Origin: Denticeps clupeoides
Lineage: Eukaryota > Chordata > Actinopteri > Clupeiformes > Denticipitidae
Assembly (NCBI RefSeq): GCF_900700375.1
Contig: NC_041721.1
Span: 5,533,489-5,597,488 of the forward strand
Direction of reading: 5' to 3'
DNA length: 64,000 bases
The stretch's first letter is position 1; every line of letters begins with the position of its first letter. A program made the position numbers and the translations under genes. Below, piece after piece: positions 58,535 to 64,000 of the stretch. The notes below the pieces were generated by a model. That model saw only the letters and a list, made by a program, of their open reading frames with translations, had not been told where the DNA came from and ran no database searches.

Positions 58535-58690
58535 AGGAAATGGCAAGTCTGTGGAAGGCGTCCTTCAAATTAACAACATTCCATCCAAGGTTTCTGACTT
58601 CAGACTGAGATTTTGTGGCGACTCACATCATGGAATGAATGCAAAGACGGCATTCAATGTCTCGTTGTGGAAATTTGCTGGTACTATCTG
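58535..58690 (+). other. Exon-like open segment between leaders A1 and B1
   Basis: After TTGTTAAG the frame reads GNGKSVEGVLQINNIPSK, then VSDFRLRFCGDSHHG and AFNVSLWKFAG up to a GTACTA donor-like site. The L-x-I-x-N...D-F-x-L-x-F-C-G run faintly recalls the end of an Ig V domain. The copy at 61038-61195 has lost the acceptor. Probably a dead V exon; low certainty. Confidence 0.3.
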
Positions 58691-58893
58691 GTTGCCCCAA
58701 GCAGCCTCTTCCTTTTAGTGCTGGTTTAGGGTTGTAGGGTTGGTAAAAGTTGAAGATTTGACACCAAGAAGTACAGCCACACGGTCGTAGGGTAGATGTT
58801 TCATTTCATCCATGCTGGAGAATAATCATCTCATCAGTCCTGCATTTCAACCCTGTCTGTTGACATGGTGCTGTTTGTCAGCGTGAAATGTCC

Positions 58894-58901
58894 TATATAA
58901 A
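58894..58901 (+). promoter_or_regulatory. TATA box candidate upstream of leader B1
   Basis: TATATAAA, 277 bases upstream of the B1 start codon; the same word and spacing recur at 61394-61401 before B2. Confidence 0.4.
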
Positions 58902-59170
58902 CGGCACAGTCAGTTTTCCAGAGTGCGGGAAAAATGCCGACAGTTTCAAATTCTGTCAAATGAAAACCAAATGCAGAGCTTTCCATTCTGAGAAGACGGG
59001 CCATGGATGGAAATAGAGGTGGAGTCATGTGATGTGATAAGGGGATCAGCTAGAAGACGACTGGATTGTTTCTTTTTAATCTACATCACCGACGCCACAC
59101 CACCCCCATGGTCATGTACAGGAAACGACCTCTTTTAGTTTCAACCTGACATTTGTGTCGCAAGAGAAAG

Positions 59171-59234
59171 ATGGGCTTTTCAGGTGTCGTTATACTTCTG
59201 CTCCTTTGTGGCTGTTCTATGGTTGCACCAGAAG
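59171..59234 (+). CDS. Leader exon B1 for the CD2-like locus
   Basis: ATG, signal peptide MGFSGVVILLLLCGCSMVAP, phase-1 donor GAAG|GTGAGG. Identical in coding content to B2 at 61671. Confidence 0.6.
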
Positions 59235-60268
59235 GTGAGGACTTTTTCATTTTAATTTTATTTTAAACATTCCTTTACTATAATATAAGCTTAATGAATT
59301 TTGTACTTGTTTTCAAAATTGCTTGAAGTTGTAAATGTTTGATTTTGAAATTGACCCACAGACAAAAGCAGTTTTATGTTAATGTACAAAAACTGATTTG
59401 TATTGAATTTATGAAAAACCAAAACTGCAGCAGAAAATTAATCTGCAAAACCAACCCAGTTACGGTCAAATCAAATACTGTCGGTAAATACTGAATATGA
59501 AAGTGAAGTGATTGTCATTGTGAAACACTGCAGCACAGCACACAGTGACACAACAAAATGTGTCCTCTGCTTTTAACCATCACCCTTGGTGAGCAGCGGG
59601 CAGCCATGACAGGCGCCCGGGGAGCAGTGTGTGGGGACGGTGCTTTGCTCAGTCGGATTGGGATTCGAACTGGCAACCTTCTGATTATGGGTCTGTTTTT
59701 CTGACCCACTAGGCCCTAATAAATAAACCAATGTCAAGTGTCCAGAGAATTCTGAAACACAGAAAGCCAAGGGTCTCAAATGGCCTGTTTTATGCAGAAA
59801 GTTATGGTGCAACTTGAGTGTCCAAAAAGGAAAGCTATGTTGGACAGACCGAATCTAATGGTTACAATTAGAAAGGAAACATTCCTGATATTTTAAAAAG
59901 AACACAACAGTGACCACCCGTGTCTTCTCCTCGATACAGTCCCAGTGAACTATGGGTGCAGATGTTTCTTCTGTTCATTCTATCTGGAGCTGATGAATAA
60001 ACGTCTTGTTATTTTTGGTTTTGCAGTAGCGGCTGTGCTCTCCATACATGATTCAGCACGTTTTTTTTCAGTGTGCAAATGAAAACCACACATAGTGCTC
60101 TCAGTGCTGAGAAGTCGTGTCTTCACTTGTCTGCATTGCCTTGGGTGGAAATGCAGGTGGAGGCAACACAACACCACCTTCATGGTCAAGGAAATTAAAT
60201 GGCATTTTAGTTTCAACATTTGTAACTGTAGTTCACAAGAGAACACTTTTTTCGAGTGTCATTATATC

Positions 60269-60332
60269 ATGGACTTTTTGATTGCTGTTATATTTGTGCT
60301 CCTTTGTGGCAGTCCTGTGGTGGCTCCAGAAG
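60269..60332 (+). CDS. Leader exon A2 for the CD2-like locus
   Basis: Same 64-bp leader as A1 (MDFLIAVIF...), same phase-1 donor. Confidence 0.6.
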
Positions 60333-61393
60333 GTGAGGACATTTAACTTTAATTTCCTACAATATCAACTTAATGAAGGATTCATATACCTATTGCAAAA
60401 ATATTTAATGTGTCCCCGGTACCACTTATTCTAAAATTTACTTATATTGGAGTACTTCGTCCACCACTGCTCTGTACCCTTCAGTTGGTAATTTAAATTT
60501 CCCAGAATATCTAAAAACAACTAACGTTTCAAATCATCCGCCAGGGGGCAGTAAAGACCTGCATGATGGGGGAAATGTCGAAAACGTAATTTACAGTGCA
60601 GGATCACAGGGATTTTAATCCAGTAAAATGACTTGTATACCACATTTAACATATGCCACAAGACTCAGGTTTCGGGAAAAGTCCAGCATGGGTCTCTCCA
60701 TGTCAGGTCAGGAAACGAGATTCCCTAGTCTCAATAACAAGAACGTTTGGGTGGTCTTTAAAGGTCACAATTTTTCACAATGTTGAAGAATTGACACCAA
60801 GAAGTACCGCCACACGCTGCAAACATACTCTGTTTTTTGAAACCAAAATGAAAATGAAAACCAAAAGCTTTCGTCTTCTGAGTTTCCATATTTCTGAGTT
60901 GTGCAGCATCATCCGATCCACATTTTGAATGAATGTGCTGTTGGAGTGGGGGTTATAAATTAAATGTTTTTGATTCAGTGTATTTTTGTGTAAATTGATA
61001 CTTAGCTTAAATATTAAGTACGAATTTTATTACTTTGAAATGGCAAGTCTGTGGAAGGCGTCCTTCAAATTAACGACATTCCATCCAAGGCTTCTGACTT
61101 CAGACTGAGATTTTGTGGCGACTCACATCATGGAATGAATGGAAAGACGGCATTCAATGTCTCGTTGTGGAAATTTGCTGGTACTATCTGGTTGCCCCAA
61201 GCAGCCTCTTCCTTTTAGTGCTGGTTTAGGGTTGTAGGGTTGGTAAAAGTTGAAGATTTGACACCAAGAAGTACAGCCACACGGTCGTAGGGTAGATGTT
61301 TCATTTCATCCATGCTGGAGAATAATCATCTCATCAGTCCTGCATTTCAACCCTGTCTGTTGACATGGTGCTGTTTGTCAGCGTGAAATGTCC

Positions 61394-61401
61394 TATATAA
61401 A
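61394..61401 (+). promoter_or_regulatory. TATA box candidate upstream of leader B2
   Basis: TATATAAA, 277 bases upstream of the B2 start codon used in the CD2-like gene model. Confidence 0.45.
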
Positions 61402-61670
61402 CGGCACAGTCAGTTTTCCAGAGTGCGGGAAAAATGCCGACAGTTTCAAATTCTGTCAAATGAAAACCAAATGCAGAGCTTTCCATTCTGAGAAGACGGG
61501 CCATGGATGGAAATAGAGGTGGAGTCATGTGATGTGATAAGGGGATCAGCTAGAAGACGACTGGATTGTTTCTTTTTAATCTACATCACTGACGCCACAC
61601 CACCCCCATGGTCATGTACAGGAAACGACCTCTTTTAGTTTCAACCTGACATTTGTGTCGCAAGAGAAAG

Positions 61671-63604
61671 ATGGGCTTTTCAGGTGTCGTTATACTTCTG
61701 CTCCTTTGTGGCTGTTCTATGGTTGCACCAGAAGGTGAGGACTTTTTAATTTTAATTTTATTTTAAACATTCCTTTACTATAATATAAGCTTAATGAATT
61801 TTGTACTTGTTTTCAAAATTGCTTGAAGTTGTAAATGTTTGATTTTGTATATAAAAAAAATGTTTAAAGAAAATTCCCACCATATTGCACAGTGCACATA
61901 ATTAAATGTATGAACAGCCAGTTCACATATTTAGATACCTGTAGAAGAGTAGGGTCTGTGGTGAACCTAAACCTGTTTCCTTTTTGGTCGGTGGAATATT
62001 CACTTTTTATAGTGTATTATTTTTGTATTAATGTAAAATATAGATCATGATAGTGCTGTTTGCAAAAATTTATATTAAAAGCTATATGGCAATAAACAGC
62101 TGAATGGTAAAACTAGTTAGCTGTATGGTAAAGAAATATGGAGATGCTTGTTGCCTCTGACGGTTTGTTCCCTGTTATCTCCCGCCGTTACAACAGGAGC
62201 TGAATCGTGTGTATATAAAGAAGTGGGAGACTCCTACACTATTGTGCTGAGTGGAAAGAAAATCAACACAAGTGTTGAAATAGAATGGAAACGTGGTGAT
62301 GAAGTAATATATAAGAAGAAAAAAGAAAGCATTGTGGACAATAATATCAATTACAGTGTGGATGATTATGGCTCATTAACTATAAAGAAGCTGGAGCTGG
62401 GAAATGACTATGTTTACAAAGGAGAACTTTTCAATAAGGATGGACAACAACTCAAGGAAAATAAGACGAATGTCTGTGTCAAGCGTAAGTTTCAGGGTGA
62501 AAGGTATTTAATGAAGATTTAGTATTTAATGACGTCCTAGTCTTCTTTTCTACCTTTATTCCTCTGGTGCATATGTTGGTGATGAATATCATGTACTTGT
62601 ACTGATTTTGTGCTGGTGTCCTCTCACATTGCAGCCAAGTGTCCTGTCCCTACAATCGAATATAACTGCTCTAGTATGTCCGTGATCCTTACATGTGTCG
62701 TGCGACCTGCGAAAGACTTGACCTTTCAGTGGTTCAAAGATAGCGAAGACAAAAAGCACAAAGAAAACACGCTCACTCTCAAAACGGTCAAAGAAAAGGA
62801 CAAAGGCAAATATTCCTGCTCTGTGAGCAATGGAGCCCGCAACAGAAACAGTTCAAACATCAGCATTGACAGCAACACCTGTATTGAAGCCAACCCAGGT
62901 AAATATGAAGTAAATAAATATGAAGTAATGCGCTACAACTGTACTACAAATGCATTTTACATCAAATTGATGTTGACTCAACTTGATATTGTAGTTTCTG
63001 GTAGTTATAGTAGTAGTTGGTATAGTATTTTTTTACGGAATGTACTACTGTCATACTATAGTAGTAGCCTGGTGGGAAAAACAATCACTTATGAAACAGA
63101 AGACATTTTCCCCTGAGCAAGACACTTAACCCTGAGTGTCTCCAGGGGAGGACTGTCCCTGTAACTACTGATTGTAAGTCGCTCTGGATAAAGGGCGTCT
63201 GGTAAAAGCTGTAAATGCAAATCATTGGAATTTGTTAAATGGCCAAATGAAAAACGTAAACCTCTCGGATTAGTTACCTGGGGATGAAAATATTACAGTT
63301 TGCCTGTCTTTTTTGTGCAGGGCTAACGATCCCAAGCGAACTTTTTGGCTTTTCCTTCTGGCCCATGGTGGCGATCCTGTCAGGGGGGGGGTTCCTGGTG
63401 CTGTTGCTGCTCATCGTGCTGACGGTCTCCTGCATTAAGAGCCATCGCCGGAAGAAGCAATGGCCCAAGGGTGTGTAACAGTCCCTGTAACTAACGTAGA
63501 ATTATAAATAAGTATTCAGTGCAGGGGACGCTTTGCAAGATACCAAATACACCACACTGGAAGAGGTTGAACTGCCTCAAAGGTACCCTGGGAAAGAAAT
63601 CTAG
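61671..63604 (+). CDS. CD2-like cell-surface Ig receptor
   Basis: Five exons close in frame as 281 codons: leader B2 61671-61734, V 62197-62484, C2 62635-62898, membrane 63321-63470, tail 63525-63604 (stop TAG 63602-63604). V (about 22-117) has IEWKRGDEVIY and LTIKKLELGNDYVYKGELF, close to the CD2 pattern; cysteines sit only near its two ends. C2 (118-205) has YNCSS, LTCVV, YSCSVSN and a final C, the four-cysteine CD2 D2 layout, with several N-glycosylation sites. The membrane exon reads AILSGGGFLVLLLLIVL then HRRKK, like CD2's GGG-start helix and basic stop. The short tail DTKYTTLEEVEL has a TxYxxL switch-like motif; CD2's long proline tail is absent. If the 63470 donor is not used the protein ends KGV. 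CD58 is the other family candidate. Confidence 0.75.
63098..63222 (+). repeat. SINE-B copy in the CD2-like intron
   Basis: GAGCAAGACACTTAACCCTG, CTGTCCCTGTAACTACTG and GTAAGTCGCTCTGGATAAAG; plus-strand orientation. Confidence 0.75.
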
Positions 63605-63910
63605 TTCGGCTTATTAAAGCCACTCTGACAAAGCAATTCAAATGATGATAATCAAAAGCTTCACATGATTCACAACTATAGCAAAAAAACTAAAGACATT
63701 TCATCAGAATGTATTCAATATAGACATTTAGCACACAATTATGACTAAAGAAAAAATGAGTATTGGGAGAACAGTGAGTATGAATGGGAACAGATTTAAC
63801 AATGAACTAAGAAAGCTAAATAGCTTCGTGTCATAGTGTAGTCTCCTGTTGATACGACACTTTAGGGTTAACTGTGTCCCATTTTTAATCAACACGGTAC
63901 AGGGTTTGTC
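63605..63910. other. Downstream of the CD2-like gene, nothing recognised
   Basis: AT-rich; would hold the 3' UTR or, if the tail is longer, an intron. Confidence 0.45.
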
Positions 63911-64000
63911 CCGTATTTCTGAGTTGTGCAGCATCATCCGATCCACATTTTGAATGAAAGTGCTGTCGGAGTTGGGGTTATAAATTAAAGGTTTTTGATT
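63911..64000 (+). repeat. Start of a further copy of the leader-region repeat
   Basis: From CCGTATTTCTGAGTTGTGCA to the window end the sequence matches 58378-58468 and 60890-60978 almost base for base. A further leader-type module, and perhaps another CD2-like gene, lies beyond the window. Confidence 0.8.

Larger units (their letters stand above)
56804..59347 (+). repeat. Tandem duplication, copy 1 (leader exons A1, B1)
   Basis: 2544 bp repeated as 59348-61847 (2500 bp). The join is sharp: GTTTGATTTTG runs into AAATTGACCCACAGACAAAA at 59347/59348. Copy 1 has an extra TTATC-repeat piece at 57922-58000; copy 2 has an extra 34 bp near 60222-60255. Confidence 0.9.
59348..61847 (+). repeat. Tandem duplication, copy 2 (leader exons A2, B2)
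   Basis: Second copy of 56804-59347, close to identical by eye; ends GATTTTG before unique sequence TATATAAAAAAA. Confidence 0.9.

Noticed and set aside
62148-62196. ATG at 62148 as start of the CD2-like protein
   Set aside because: It lies in the intron before a TACAACAG acceptor; leader B2 gives a proper signal peptide and matching phase.

Overview
The window is animal genomic DNA, most likely from a ray-finned (teleost) fish. It has split genes with GT/AG introns, tRNA-derived SINEs of the kind common in fish, L1-like and CR1/L2-like LINEs, Tc1 and hAT remnants, and Ty3-type LTR fossils. No bacterial or viral gene organisation is present.

The host content is one immune-receptor cluster. 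On the minus strand lie seven related CD2/SLAM-like immunoglobulin-superfamily genes, here called R0 to R6, read from right to left within each gene. Each is built from a leader exon, a V-like exon with no canonical cysteine pair, a C2 exon with four cysteines, a transmembrane exon and tail exons. The introns are almost all phase 1, so exons can be skipped without loss of frame. R0 (about 3.0-5.1 kb) is damaged. R1 (9.4-14.0 kb) is complete and has an eight-exon tail ending in a proline-rich motif. R2 (16.8-21.1 kb) stops before that last exon. R3 (28.6-30.7 kb) has lost most of its V exon. R4 (39.6-41.8 kb) and R5 (48.2-50.4 kb) are complete with shorter tails. R6 (54.2-55.5 kb) has no transmembrane exon and ends in a GPI-anchor-like signal. 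At the right, on the plus strand, is a CD2-like gene (V exon 62.2 kb, C2 62.6 kb, transmembrane 63.3 kb, short tail 63.5 kb) preceded by four leader exons in a 2.5-kb tandem duplication.

Layout: 0-2 kb L1 fragment; 2-5 kb R0 with a solo LTR; 5-9 kb repeats and a zinc-finger relic; 9.4-14 kb R1; 14-16.5 kb LTR relics; 16.5-21 kb R2; 21-23 kb intergenic; 23-26.8 kb LINE with a second LINE nested in it; 24.8-37.0, 37.0-45.2 and 45.2-49.3 kb three tandem copies of a large unit carrying R3, R4 and the 3' half of R5. The first unit also holds a 3.4-kb gag-only LTR element (32.5-35.9 kb) and the second a 488-bp insertion with a 10-bp target duplication. After R5 come more LTR and SINE relics (50.7-52.5 kb), then R6, then the CD2-like locus. 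The last 90 bases begin a further copy of the CD2-like upstream unit.

The mix of transmembrane receptors with long tails, receptors with short tails, a GPI-linked form and a CD2-like partner recalls the mammalian CD2/CD48/CD58/SLAM families, whose members bind one another between leukocytes. Exon models come from reading splice sites and phases by eye. They close in frame for R1, R2, R4, R5, R6 and the CD2-like gene, but no transcript evidence was available.
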